NCBI GenBank assembly: GCA_973895155.1
Contig: OZ316894.1
Location: 11,346,001-11,410,000 of the forward strand
DNA: 64,000 nucleotides
Origin: Marsupella aquatica
Taxonomy: Eukaryota > Marchantiophyta
Reading direction: 5' to 3'
Made by a program: the position numbers and the translations under genes. The notes below the pieces were generated by a model. The model saw only the letters and a program-made list of their open reading frames with translations, was not told the DNA's origin and searched no databases. Of this stretch, positions 12,991 through 25,800 are shown piece after piece; positions within the stretch are counted from its first letter, which is position 1, and each line of letters opens with the position of its first letter.

Positions 12991-14764
12991 ACGGGAATGG
13001 ATGGGAGGCCAGATGCTATGTAGGCTCTGAATCTCCCCAGGCAGGCATAACCAGTGTATCAGACAACTAAGGGAGGCCAGATTTTTTTATAATAAATTCT
13101 AACATTTTCAAATCAGAAATACCGTTCTATGGATCTATAGACCCTAAGATGGGCAACTAAGATTGCTACATCCAACATGCAAATTTCAACGGTTCGTATC
13201 CAACCCATCATAACCAATCAGATTCAAAGGATGCAGTTTTTCAGTTTTCAGGGAAAAAACACCAATCCTTTTGGAATTGAGCCCCTGATTGCATCGGGTA
13301 ATTGTAACGTGCGAGCAAACAGTAAAAATTTTACTCGCACAAGCAAAAAAAATTCCTGCATGACCCCTGTTTTTCTACATGCAACTGCCTCGCTATCAAC
13401 TCCCTGGTTGGTAACATCCCTTTTGGGGACTCCCTTTTTGCTAGCGAGCTGGCTAGCAATCTGGAATCCTTAAAAAAACACAAAAAATGTAAAGGGCACC
13501 AAAAAGCAACTGATATTTGGAACCATTATTGTCTCACTATCAAAATCTCCTCGCTATCAAAATCTCCTGTTTGCTCGCAACATAGAATACCTCGATTGCA
13601 TCGCCCCACTCTTTGCAAGGGAAAAAAGATGTGTTCAACATACTCTCTTGGTGTCAAATGCAGGGGGGCGCTACAGATTATTTTTAGACCACCACACGCC
13701 ATGGCAAAAAATAACCCTAAATAGTATCCCTTCCTAAATTTGTGGCGCAATATGGTAAGGGGGGGGGGAGAGAAATATTGGAGGAAAGTGAAAAAAGGAA
13801 AAGTCTTGTACATTTCCCCCTTTTAAATGCTAGTGGCGGTTTAAGAAAAAACCACCCATGAGCAAACCACACAATTGGCCTCTTCTATATTTACAGACTT
13901 GTCCCATGTACTATTTGGTAAGCTTTTCATAATCAAATAATTTTCTAGACATGTTTTCAATCCTCTCTTCACCTTCCAAGTAAAACACAATTTTTGGATA
14001 TAAAATTTGTCCTTTGAGACTGATCAAAGATGCATATTTCTCAATCCAAGCAAGCATTATGCTATTCATATGGAGTGGTCATTTTATGATATTTAGAGGG
14101 AAGCTTGCATGAGGCTATTTTATCTCTTATTTCCTGAAAAGAGAAACCCCCCTCAAGCCATGAAAGGGTGGATGAGAGGAGTTCATGGTATTATGACGGC
14201 TAATTGGCCCAGTTTTTTCTCAGTTGTCACTTGGCTTTTGAGGGAGTAAGTTGTCCATTTCTGTGTATGTATGATCCTTACAACCCCTATTCATTTGCTT
14301 TCACACTATCCAGACAAGCCCAATTGCCTTTCAATAATGATCCTCCAAACTATTGTCAGTGCTATTTCAGATTTGTGCCGTAATCCTGACTTTTTCTTGA
14401 ATCCAAAGAGGAGAACATCAACCCTAAACAATCAGACCTCAAAGATGATCAGCTGATAGTGATATATCAAGTTTGACAAGACATCCACTCAATTACTTTG
14501 TTTCACCCCGTTGTTTGTTCTTTAATAGTTTACTTTCCAAATTTTTTGACCTTTGACTCACGGGGTCTAACTTTTTCATCTTACCCATCATACACAAAAA
14601 GTTGTGATTGTTTTTTGTTGTAAACATTAATGTTCCAATTTGTGATTGAATGTAATGATGTGGCCGCACGTGGTGCCAGTGATTTGGAAAGAATTTCCCA
14701 CTGGTCCCTAAATATCAAACTACTGAGTGGGGACTAAATAATATGAGCCCGAATGCCCATTCAT
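12991..14764. other. Gene-free stretch
   Basis: No supported gene. A small repeat TATCAAAATCTCCT occurs twice near 13537-13566 and a G10 run lies near 13759-13768. Otherwise nothing is recognised. Confidence 0.5.
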
Positions 14765-14906
14765 GTTAATAAAAATGATGACAAAGATCATCATGCATGA
14801 CCATCATTTTGACCCATCCTTTTTTTCATCCACATAATTTTGGTGGGGCCCTAGAGTCAAGGTCTAGGGGCTTCACTCTTGAAACCTAGAGCCTGACTCT
14901 AGCTTG
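14765..14906 (+). repeat. Dispersed repeat with 52-nt hairpin, copy 1
   Basis: This segment is homologous to the reverse complement of 41612-41770. The best conserved part is a 52-nt palindrome at 14851-14902 with perfect 9-bp outer arms, CTAGAGTCA and TGACTCTAG, preceded by GGTGGGGCC. Homology extends left to GTTAAT at 14765. The palindrome and dispersal suggest the end of a non-autonomous mobile element. Confidence 0.7.
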
Positions 14907-17341
14907 TTATGGCAATTTGTTAGTAAGATTTCCTCTTATTGTATTGTCTTAAATTTATGTTTGCGTGGAAGGAAATGAGTGTGCTTTTAGCGCTCTTTAA
15001 TTGTATAGCTCCTACAACAAAATTGTGAGATGACCAAAGAATCTTTTTGAAAAGTGCTACCTTCTTGTCCTATAAAAAGGTACGCTATCTAAGGGGGCGC
15101 CTGTGGCTTTTTGCACATGGAGCACTTAGAGTTTGGCCTCAATTATTAGAGTGCACATATTATGACATCCATGTAGAAGAGAAGAGATAATATAATGAAA
15201 TGATGAGTCTCCCTTTGTCTTTTTCTCAAGTTTCTGACTATATTATTGTACATTTATGCAAGTGTATGCACACTCGTAACATGTGGAATACCTGTGCCAA
15301 AGCCATTCAATGGTGTTCAAACTTCCCCTTCCCCAACAAACTTCGAACAAGACTGAAACAATGAAGTTAAGGAACTTAGAAGTTTCTTTGCTCCAGTTTT
15401 TTAACTTCCATTTCGATCAGAGGATCTTGTTCTGTTTCTACGTCAGCTCGCTGTTGCAAGCATGCATCCATGATGAAAGAGGGTATCACAATATAAGGTG
15501 TAGGATAAAAACAGGCAGCATGATATCTCCAAGACTTGCAACACATATCACACCAGTAACCAACACAAAGATATGTGGTTTGCCCTTTACTCGCTACATC
15601 CACGGTTGCACCAAGACCTTCACTATGAACATGAAATGTACATCACCATATTTCCATGGTCCAAGCTCTCTATCTTGCTATCTCTCTCACACACCAAGTT
15701 TTCAACTACTAAGTGTTCTCTCTCATGAAGAGTCTACTTAACTCTGGTCATCTTACTCTAGTTAACCTAGCCAAAGGTTGAGTCAAAACCCTAACATAGG
15801 GTGCCCAATTCTGGGATACACAGTGCTATATTACTTGGACTTTGTTCAGGCCGCCTTAGCTTGAAAGGGTTATTGTCATAGCTTCAATTATTGATTAAGG
15901 GTCCACAGGTAGTCAATATCTGAGTGGGTAATTTTTGGGATTTATTTATGGTCTTTCAGCAAAACAGCTGAGAAACCCATTCTTAATGAGATCAACAAAC
16001 TTTTGGGCAAGGCTTGCTTGAAGGCAGGTTTCCCTTGGGAAATTAGCGGCCCCACTTCCTCCCCCTCTTCCCCTTGGTCTTTGCCTGCATGCAATTTCTA
16101 ATGTGTTTTTCTTGGCTTTTGTTTTTCAAAGTGTCAGGGCAAGTGTCTTCATTTCCCTTTCTTGGGGAGCATTACTGAACCATGAGGATTTTGTCCTTCT
16201 AATTGAAAAGCCTTGTCACATTTAATGAAAAATAAATCTTGACAGAAATCAAATAAATATGGGGCAAGCGTCCTCACTTTGTTGCATATTAAAGCAAGGA
16301 CAAAAACCTTCATACCCGCCTTCACAACATCCTTAGATAGAAGAGAACCTTTCAAACCTCATCCTACAAGGGGCTGCTAGTAACCTAACCGAGCAACCAA
16401 CAACTGACTTCTTCAATTTACAACAGCAGACAAAGTTGAATACAGGGCTAATATGCCCCCAACATATCCTTGAGTGAGCCAAGACTCTTTCCAAGTTGCT
16501 TAATTGACCCCCTATGGACTGTTTCTTACTTAATCAACGGGGATGTTCAGATCTGCCCCAATCGACCCCCTCTCACAATTTCTTACATATAGTTCTTGGG
16601 AAGAGCAGTATCTCGAGCAGTATAGGGAGACTTTACCACAGTGAACTCTAATTACCTATCATATGAGCCCGTGGTCTTGTCCGTGGTATGCTGCAATTAT
16701 GTCGAGATAAGAGTCGGCCCACAATCCACGCGTGATAAGATCGAATGACATCGGACGTAGTCGTGTATACTTTTGTATTTGAAGACAAAACTAGTATGGT
16801 CTTCAAACATTTAGGGGTCTCCAGCAGGGTCTCCATTTGTATGAAGTTTAGAGGTAATAAACCCATAATGTTCATATATAGTTGCTTTGTTGACAATCTT
16901 TATCAGTGCATTCCACTAGAGACAAATCTATGTTTGGATCTCACTCACAGAAAATGCTTTGCTGGATATCTTTGACACAGATTAATTTGCTAAATTGGCA
17001 CACTTGCGTTCAAAAATTATTAAAATTTCTCAAAATGTTTCCAATCTTTATACTGCAAGACCATTATGACAGCCATGAATCCAAACACTTGTAAAATTCT
17101 CCAAAATCTTTGAAGTGTTTGTCGTTTTGAATTTGAGTTGCCTTTGCTTCCACTACGAGCAATTGAACTCAGACACTTTGCACTATGTACTCTCAACAAA
17201 GTGTATTCACTAGAATAAACATATCAACAACAATTGATGACAACATCAAATTCTTACGCACTTTCTTATAGGCTTTCCCATCAGTTATCCTGGCCACATC
17301 CTAAACCCATGTGCAATTGCGTCTTGTTTTTGGGCACGCTC
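14907..17341. other. Gene-free flank left of the CACTA element
   Basis: Mostly AT-rich sequence. An open frame at 15283-15741 has no recognisable domain. The only structured item is the repeat at 16498-16571, described separately. Confidence 0.5.
16498..16571 (+). repeat. AATCAACCCCCT repeat, left copy of an inverted pair
   Basis: The sequence GCTTAATTGACCCCCTATGG and its continuation match the reverse complement of 28105-28180 for about 75 bp, including GGACTGTTTC and CCCCAATCGACCCCC. Similarity starts abruptly at GCTTAAT in both copies. The two copies face inward and flank the CACTA element. Confidence 0.75.
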
Positions 17342-17344
17342 TAT
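17342..17344. other. Target-site duplication TAT, left
   Basis: TAT directly precedes the CACTA terminus. The same TAT follows the right terminus at 27599-27601. A 3-bp duplication is the norm for CACTA elements. Confidence 0.75.
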
Positions 17345-17374
17345 CACTATAACACAATGACCCTCTTTTGCGAA
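17345..17374 (+). repeat. CACTA left terminal inverted repeat
   Basis: About 30 bp beginning CACTATAACACA and ending CTTTTGCGAA. It pairs with the right terminus with one indel and several mismatches. Confidence 0.75.
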
Positions 17375-17880
17375 ACACCCTCCCTCGCATGCAACAAAGG
17401 AAATAATATCAGCCAACTCCTTGTTGCGAAACGCCGCGCATCTCAACATCGTCGCTCTTTTCCATGCCCACACCTTTGCAACCGGACCTTTGCAAGAGCT
17501 TCGCACTTTGCAACTGTTTAAACATCGCACACAAGTGCGATGCCATACCTCTCGCAATATTTGTGAAGCAGGCACTATGGGCGCGTTTGCGATTCGACGA
17601 GCAACACTAGTAAATGTAGCGATGCTGAAATCATTGCCAGATTGCGATATAGGACACATTGGTAGATTGCGAGCCATACTATCTCTCCATACTGCGATAC
17701 GTTTATGTTCGCTCCATTTGAAAAATTAAACACATCTGAAATGTGCGGAAACTGTGTGTTCGCATATTTGCGATTTAAATAATGTCGCAAACGTTGCGAG
17801 GATGAGTGTTTAGGAAGTTTTGCGATGGTTGTGTCTTGGCTATTTGAGATGACAGCTGGTTCTCAAGGGTTTTGCAAAAG
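17370..17880. repeat. Left subterminal GCGA-rich repeat zone
   Basis: Short motifs TTGCGA, GCGAT, GCGAAAC and their complements occur more than a dozen times in both orientations. In characterised CACTA elements such subterminal motifs bind the TnpA-type protein; that function here is inferred from position. Confidence 0.7.
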
Positions 17881-18143
17881 GTATTTTTGAAGTATTAGGG
17901 TATAATAGGGTTTAGTGGTTTAGGGAGACAATTCATACAGTTGAAGGAGGGAGAAAAGGGATGTAGGTAGACCGGAATGCCGCAATTAAAATGGCATTAT
18001 TCAAAAAGTACAAAAGTTACAAAATGGAAGGGTAAGAACCCTTAGCTAAAAGTTGCATGTCCATGCTAATCCCTATACATGTGAACTACCTAAGTCTCTA
18101 GGGTAATCTACGCACCTATCTAGATAGAGCTAGAAAGGAGAGT

Positions 18144-20430
18144 TCATGCCCCTCCTTGACTTCTTCCCCTTGGCCTTCTCCTTGCCCTTGCGTGCTCTTT
18201 GAGGGGGACCGGGGCCTCCTCCTCCTCTTGGTCTCCCTCCTCATCCTCATCCCCATCACCATCCCCATTCCCATCCCCTACCGCACTACCACTCGCAGCA
18301 CCAGTGGAGTGTGCTGATGCAAATGACAGCTCTCCAGTGCTAGTTGGCCTGACTCGACTAGCAGGAGCAGTGCTCCCCTCCCCTGTCCCCTCCTCATCCT
18401 CATCGCTACTATCACCCTCAGTATGGGAGTCACCATCATCATCCGGTCTCTGTTACATTAGCAAACCAGCCATGCATTAGTCATATAGAACCTTACAATT
18501 CAGTGAATGACATAAGAGGGAATTTTTCATAAATGCAATCAACACATTAACCTGAAAATTAACGGTCACCAATAATTGATCAACTTGCTGAAAGAGATGC
18601 TCCTTCCCATGTTTATGGCCCACCTCCATCTCAGCCGCTGTGATCTTCCTCTTGTACCTCTTGTACTAACCAAAACAAAAACCGACACAATTGGTCAAAA
18701 CCAAGCAATAACGGCAAGCCAAAATGCCTTAAAACAATTAGAGGGGTTAATTAGGTGCTGGTGGGGTTGGGGCTTAGGTTGGGGGTGGTTTTACAAGGGT
18801 GGCATGGGGGCTTACAACCCTCAAACAACACTTGAACGTTTTGAAATTTTCAAAAATTCAATTTTTTTGAATTTTCCAAGGCTCCAGCTTTGCAAACGTA
18901 AGGGAAAACTAGGTTGCAAAAGTGATTGAGATGGGCGTGGCTTTGCAAGGGCATTGCAAAACTATTTCCAAAAAAGTGAATAACAAGGTTTGCAAAGCGA
19001 CGCGCATCGCCAATGCTTTGCAAACTCTTTTATGACGAAAAGTCGAAAGGGAAGAAAATGTACGTGACCTAATCTAACACAACAACTCCAATTGGAAGTA
19101 CTTGGTGCCACAGCAGAAAAGAGTTGGGGCATTGCAGGTGTGTTGGAATAGAAATTGGAGGAGTAAGAAGTCAAGAGAGGAGAGGGCGATGCACTCACAA
19201 ATGCTGCTTTGAGGCCGGGGAGGCCACCTTGACCAAGCCTGTGGGTGATGTTGGGCTTGTCTCGGACTCTCTCAGCTGCCTTCAGGAACTTGTTGGGTGG
19301 ATCTCCCACTTCTGCTACAACCTGCTGCAATTGGGCCACCTTCTGCTCCATCATCTTCAGGTCACGGTCAGACTTCCCGGGCCTTTGTCAACTTCTCTGT
19401 AAATTCATTCAGGACCCTGGCTGCTTTCAACTTCACCTTCGTGGCGTAGAAGGCCTACCAGATATCTTCTGAGAACTGTAGCAGCCTCCCCAAATTCCTG
19501 TACTCAGGACTCCAGATCTCTCAGGTGAGCTCTGATCTTCATCCTGTCATGGTATCGTGCTTGTGACATGGAATTTGAGATTTTATCAGTAAGCCATTGT
19601 GAATCCATCTCTCCTCCATTTTGGAATGCATCTTTCACCTGATTGATCACTCGCTTCTGCTCTGCCTTGGAGAGAGTGCTCGACTCGACTCCTCTTGCAA
19701 AATTTGTGGACACAATGTGTCTGATTGTGCTCTTGGCCCCATTGTAAGCAAGCTCTGTGGGAATTCCCTCATCCTCTAATGTGATCAGAGGCAGCTTCCT
19801 CCTTGCCTCCTCCTTCTTTCTCTGCTCCTCCCTCTGTTTCCTGATCAAGTCTCTCTCATCTTTCCTCCTCTTCTTTTCCAAGGCTTGAGGGGAGAGTACT
19901 CCAGCCTGAGCTCTCTCATCCCTCTTTCGCTTCTTCTCAGCGGCCTTCTGCTTGGCTGTCCTCCTTTCTTCCTCCTCTCTTGCTGCTTTCCCTGCACTGA
20001 GACCAGATTGCAAGGCCTGGCCCAATAATGCACTCAACCATGCAAGCCCTGCTGGAGAGGTGAAATCAATCTTACTCAACTGCGCAACCGAGAAATGGTC
20101 ATCCACCATCTTTGGAAGTCGATCCTCCTCCTCTTGGTTGCCTCCGCTGCTGCCAAAAGCTCCTCCATCACCTCGATCCAGTTCCCCCTCCGCTTGCCAT
20201 CGCTCCTCCCTTGCCTGTGCAGCTCTCTCCCAAGGCCCGCAAGAAATGGATCTGCCTTGTCCGCGCTCGGCAAATGATAAGGACAATAGAGTTAGGGTTT
20301 GCGAAGTCATTCTCATCGCAGTTTGTGGTGTTTCTACCTTCTCAACCAGCTTTGCAAACGCTATCTTTGCAAAGAATACAACTTCACAAACGTGTTTGCT
20401 ATTGGGTTTGCAAAAACCCCCATCTCGCAT
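18144..20430 (-). pseudogene. TnpA-like accessory gene of the CACTA element, disrupted
   Basis: The main exon runs from about 20316 or upstream to about 19507. It encodes a protein with a long Lys/Arg/Glu-rich coiled-coil and nuclear-signal region (several KKRKRDER-type clusters) followed by a helical segment rich in Ala, Arg and Gln. Reading on, the frame shifts near 19508, meets a TAG at 19457-19455 in SEDIW-stop-AFYATK, and shifts again near 19385 before MMEQKVAQLQQVV. A donor GTGAGT follows at about 19195. Further candidate exons encode KITAAEMEVGHKHGKEH (about 18550-18640) and an acidic Asp/Glu-rich tail (18448-18144). Orientation opposite to the transposase and the charged composition suit the DNA-binding accessory protein of En/Spm elements. 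No direct sequence match to TnpA is visible to me, so the name is positional. The start codon is uncertain because the first 40 codons contain TTTGCAAA repeats. Confidence 0.6.
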
Positions 20431-21447
20431 GTGTATTTTCTGTGAGCAGGGATACTAAGAGGGGTAATAAACATTAAATTTGGTACAAGTAATTCATTGG
20501 ATGTGATCATATAAGGGTTGGGGGGTTAAAAGTGCTGACATTGGAGGGTAAGAGGAGGGGTCTTATGTTACGGCTTTTGGGTTTGGCCTGGTTGGGGGGG
20601 AGTGTTATTTCAGAAGGTTGGGGCTTATATTGGAAGGTAAGAGGCGGGGATTTATATTTTGGCTTTTGGGTTTTGCCTGGTTGGGAGGGTTTTTATTTTA
20701 TGAAGGTTGGGCTTAGATTGGAGGGTAATATGAGGTGTTTTATGTTTTGGGTTTGGCCAGGGGATTTCATTTTATGAATGTTTGGCTTATATGTATTGGA
20801 GTAAGAGGAGGTGTTTTATATTTTGGCTTTTTGGGTTTAGGCCAACTTAGGAGGGAAAGACAGGTTCTATTTTCATGGACACTTGGCTTAATTTTATGGT
20901 TACTTATGAGGGCAAGTTCTAAGAGGTTTTTATGCTAACAATTGAGGAGAAAACCCATGTAATCATGATACAGCCCAGGGACATCACTACTTCCTCAACT
21001 TTTGTCTAATGCATATGCATTGTGGAAACCCGGGTATCTAAAAGGTATAACATGTATGTAGTGTTGTTAGTGGAGATTTTTCATAAACCTTGCCATTTTT
21101 TGTTTTGCAAGAATATATAATTATATATGTGTAACTTATGTTTGGGGTTCCACAACTTGAGAGATGCTAATGACTATCCAAAACTTACATTTTGTTTCCA
21201 GTATTTTCCTTCTACTTCTAGATTTGGCTCATGTTCATTGAGCCACACGACCTATAGGCACTATTGAGCCCGGGTCTCATTCAGGTAATTCACTAACCTA
21301 ATTCAGGGCTTAGACCATTACAATTTTCCCAAGGGTGACAATGTGATATTTTTGTGCATGAAACTTTCCTTTGGGTTTCATGCTAAACAAAAAAGGGTTT
21401 TTGTAGTTTAGTTTTAGGATATTTTTTGGCCGAGAGGGATTCTAATC
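20431..21447. promoter_or_regulatory. Divergent intergenic region between the accessory gene and the SET gene
   Basis: The two genes are transcribed away from this 1-kb stretch, so it should hold both promoters. The left end carries TTTGCAAA motifs like those in the subterminal zones, and the middle carries a four-copy tandem repeat. No TATA box can be assigned with confidence. Confidence 0.45.
20541..20880 (+). repeat. Four-copy tandem repeat of about 80-90 bp
   Basis: Copies start TTGGAGGGTAAGAGG or a variant at 20541, 20630, 20718 and 20797. Each continues with TTTTGGCTTTTGGGTTTGGCC and a TTATTT-ATGAAGGTTGGGCTTA segment. The copies are diverged. They lie in the presumed divergent promoter of the element. 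Confidence 0.85.
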
Positions 21448-22630
21448 ATGCCCTACATGCAATGTAATGTGGCAGTGGATATGTCCTCCTCCTCTGAACT
21501 ATCCAGTAGTGAGTACTCCTCCTCCGATGATGTACCCCCTCCTCCTCAACCTGAGGTTACCGGTCCTCGTGGTCCTCCCTGGAGACTTTGTGAGTGCACC
21601 AGATGTGTGGGCCAAATTTCTCAAAAATCTTATATGTGTGCTCAACATATTGAGAGGTATGGACGTCACAGGGGTCTTACTCCGGGGGCTTCTTCATCCC
21701 ATATGGTACGTGGATTTCAATTGTTTGCCATTTTTTCCTCATATTTCATAAGTGAATCAATGTTTACACATATGTTTTTTGTGGGTTTTTGCATGGAATA
21801 GGGATCCAGTATGCGTAGACCGGTGACACCACCACCCTATGTCCCATCACAAGGAGTTTTAGATGCTATAGGCAATGCACTTTCACAAGCCTTGGGTGTA
21901 GGGATGAGTACCAATCATGGGACTAAAGAGGAACAGCCTCATGTGCCCACTGAGACAGGAAGACCCCGGTCCAGGTCCCAGTCCAAGAGGAGGCCACAAG
22001 CACCCAATGACCCATCAAGAACACTAGTTGAGGGTAGGTGGGGCATTTGTTCATTCACTAGCAAGTGTGCCTCTATCATCAAAGATTGGGATCCTATGAC
22101 TCTTGGCTTGCCTTATTTTCCCAGTTATGATGAGGAGATTGTGGTTTGGGGTAGACGTTGGATTGTGAAAGCTTCCACACTTGTAGAGAGACACGGATAT
22201 GGAGTATTTTCTTGTGAGGATATCATCATGGATGATGGGAGTGGGTCAAGTATTTGTGGTAGAGAGGGTCCTACTTTGCTCCCATACGGTGGACCCATCT
22301 ACAAGAGAAGACACTGGAACATGATCCTTGCACAACATCCTGAGTGGAAAACATATGCCCTAGAGATGGATACTTTTCATGGTAGCACTAGAAGGTATAG
22401 TGAGCAGCGGGTGATAGACGTGATCCTGTACGTAATGGGAATATTGTTGGCTTTATAAATAGTACTGTGGGGACTCGACCCAAGCGTAGGGCCAATTGTC
22501 AGTGGGTTTTTACTGATGGCCCAATGCTGGCACCATATGAAACGACATATCATAAGGACCATTGCTTAGTTCTTGCCACTAGGACTATTAGAGCTGAAGA
22601 TGAATTATTCACACACTATGAGTGGGATTA
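21448..22630 (+). pseudogene. SET-domain gene carried by the CACTA element, frameshifted
   Basis: Two exons join in phase 0: 21448-21705 (86 codons, Ser-rich start) and 21802 onward. Exon 1 holds a possible zinc-binding cluster, Cys48, Cys50, Cys53, Cys64 and His67. Exon 2 has a basic RPRSRSQSKRRPQ nuclear signal at about residues 140-151, then a SET fold: HGYGVFSCEDI (217-227), LLPYGGPIY (245-253) and QRVID (288-292). Near 22420 the frame slips by one base, and the other frame continues RNGNIVGFINSTVG, ANCQWV, LATRTIRAEDELFTHYEW and a stop at 22628. These match the SET order: GxG, YxG, GN-FIN, NC, and A-R-I-xxEEL-Y. The NHSC motif is NSTV, so methyltransferase activity is doubtful; PRDM-type SET domains vary similarly. 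It lies 250 bp upstream of the transposase and shares its decay. Confidence 0.7.
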
Positions 22631-22882
22631 GGGAGCCATGTCATACATCCTCTTGTACCTTGTGTGGACTTCACACTTATCATTATATACATGTCCTCTG
22701 GCCTCATTTTGGAGTAGTATAATTTTGGTGTGGCCCTTCACTTAAGTTCTTAATGTGAATGCATGCATTCAATCCTTAAAACTGATTGTTAATTTGTGTT
22801 GAATGAATGGTCTGAAGTCTGTTTTTGTTGTACCTGGTGAAATATACATCAAGAGGTTTTTTGGTTGTGATTTGTGTAGAAT

Positions 22883-25800
22883 GTGCAACCATCTCAACAA
22901 ATGTTACCACGAAGGTTGAGAGCAACATATCGGGAGATGGGCATGCCAGAAGAGGGAGAACCATCAGAGAGTGATTCCTCATCAAGTAATGATGTAAATG
23001 ATCATGGTGATGAGGAAGCAACACCTCAGACTGATGACCAGGTCATGCATGACCAGGACAGAGCCATGGATGACTTCATGGTTGATTGATTTGGTGCTGC
23101 TGTTGAAGATGGTGTCCCTGACATTAGTGTTGAAGAAGCTGCCCCCCAAAATGACCCATGACCACAACATACTCCAGAGGGACAACAACAATGGAAGGAG
23201 GTTGAGGAACATGCCCGGACACCTATCTTTGAGGGTGCTCGGTTGAGTCATTTGTCAGCCATATTGGGGTTGTTGAACATTCAGGCCAAACATAAGGCAA
23301 GCAATTCTATGTTATCAGACATATTTGAATATTGTCATGACTTGATGTTACCCTTGGAGAATGTGTTGCCTGGAACTTGGAAGGATGCAAAGAAGATTCT
23401 CTCATCCATTGGCATGGATTACCATATCATTCATGTCTGTGTGAATGATTGCATATTATTTCATGGGGACAAAGCCCATATGACAGAATGCACAGTATGT
23501 CATGAGCCACGGTATGACCCAAACATGCTAACTGGGAAGGCGCCAAGAAAAGCAGTTCGTTGGTTCCCCATCATTCTTCGCTTGTTGCACATGTATAGAT
23601 GTTCTGACTTGGCCGAGTTGATGGTATGGCACAAGAAGCATTGTTCGGAGCCCGGTGTGATACGATTACCAGTTGACTCTCCTGCTCATAAACATGTGGA
23701 GTCAACATGGCCAATTTCCAGCCAGATTTTGAGCGTGACCCTCTACATGTGCAACTTGGGTTGGCATCAGATGGGGTTAGCCCTCATTCACTTGGAGGGA
23801 AGGGGAGACCTACATCAGTTTGGCCAGTGGTTCTCATGAATAATTACAACCTTCCACCATGGTTGTCCATGAAAAAGGGCTTTTTATTGCTATCTTTGAT
23901 TATCCCAAGGCGAAAGAAGGTGACGAACATGGACACCTATTTGGCATTAGTGGTTGAGGAACTCCAAAAATTATGGGATGGAATATGGGCATATGACAGT
24001 CGAAAGACTACAGGGGGTACCCCACGGGTTTTTAAACTAAAAGGGGTTTGTATGTGGACCATGCATGACTACCCAAGTAAGAACTATGAAACTACAACAC
24101 TTTTTTGTTTACATCCAACATGATATGATATGGATGTTATCCCCTCATTTCCATGTGCTAATTCTACATTATGTGTGTCTATATGACCAGGATTTGGCTT
24201 TGTGAGTGGGTTGCAAACCCAAGGCTACAAGGCTTGCTCCACTTGTGGCCCAAGTCTTGGTGATATAGCCAAGTACTCATCACACCTTCACAAGATTGTT
24301 TATCTTGGGCATACAAAGTTTCTGCCAATGGGCCATCAGATGAGGTTTGACCCACTACTATTTTCCTCCATTGATATGCCCTTTGTTGATGAGCGTGATA
24401 TACCAAAGCCAACAAATTTTGCACATTGGAAAGACTTGGCTGATAGTGGCAAACCCGAAGGATCCCATGCAATTTGAGGGTAGCGGGTTGACTAGATGGA
24501 GTATATTAACCACTTTGCCTTATTGGGGAGAGTTGAAGATCCGCCATCTATTAGACCCCATGCACATTGAGGGAAATGTGGGAAAGGCTTTGATAAAGGC
24601 TTTCTATGGAGAAAAGGACACTAACTTCAGGGAGGCTTGTGAGTATCTTGAGATGCATCGAGATGTATGGGTCACAATTGATCCTATCACATGGATAGAA
24701 CATCGACCTTCAGCCCCATGGGTGCTTCCTGTTGGCCAGAGAAGGGAGTTTAGGAATCGTATAGGAGGCATATGGTTTCCTACTGGTTATGGTGCCAATC
24801 TCTGGAAGGCCTTTCGGATGGAGGACAATCATAAGTGGCCAATGTATCTCAAGACGCATGACTATCATCGGTTATTGCAGCATATATTGCCCATGGCCAT
24901 AATAGGTTTGGCAAGTTCAGAAGTGCAAGATGCCATTTGGTCATTGGGAAAACTATTGAGATGGGTATGTTCTAAGGAGATGTACTGTGAAGAGATCCCT
25001 GGAATGGAGGTACTGGCAGCAGAGGTGGTATGCAAGTTAGAAAAGGCCCTTCCTCCTTCCTTTTTTGATTGCCAAGTGCATTTACTCGTTCATCTTGTTC
25101 ATGAGGTGGCCATTGCTGGTCCTGTGCATTGTCGGTGGATGTATTGGTTGGAACGATACATGGCAGTATTAAAGGGTTATGTATGTAACCGGGCACGGGT
25201 TGAGGGAAGCATGGCTACAGGATACTTGGCAGTAGAGAGTATGTTCTATTGCAGTAACATATTGGCCACAATTGATTGTACCTCTCCCCGTACTTGGGTA
25301 GAGGCTCCAGAGGGAAGATGAGGAGGATCGTTTAACAGGTGCTATCAAAACCCGCATGTTGACACCAGTGGAGTTGAAACAACTAACCACATTCATGTTG
25401 AGTAACAACACTATCATGGAAGAATGAAGGGATTTCTATGAGGATGCCAAAAGTACTAGTAGAAGACCAAGGATCTTTCCAACGTACCATGACTACATGA
25501 AGGAGAAGTTGGTTGAGGTGGATGACATGGTAGCGAGGGGAGAGAATGTATTACATTTTCCAGCTATCACAGATGACGTCCGTACCATTATTCATGGTCC
25601 CTTGAGAATGGTTACAACAAGGACGGCAATGTGGACACAAGGGCGGGCACAAGGGAGACATTTCAGGTTATTTCCAAGTACCTTAGTAACCTTTCATCTA
25701 TGGTGATTTTAATTTATGTGTAATACAAACACATATATTGAAGAGACAATTTTTTGGCATGTGATATTAATTGTTATATATTTATGCCTATTTTTGTAAC

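Noticed and set aside
19952-20458. 168-codon Ser/Pro-rich frame on the plus strand
   Set aside because: It is the complement of the Lys/Glu-rich accessory gene exon.
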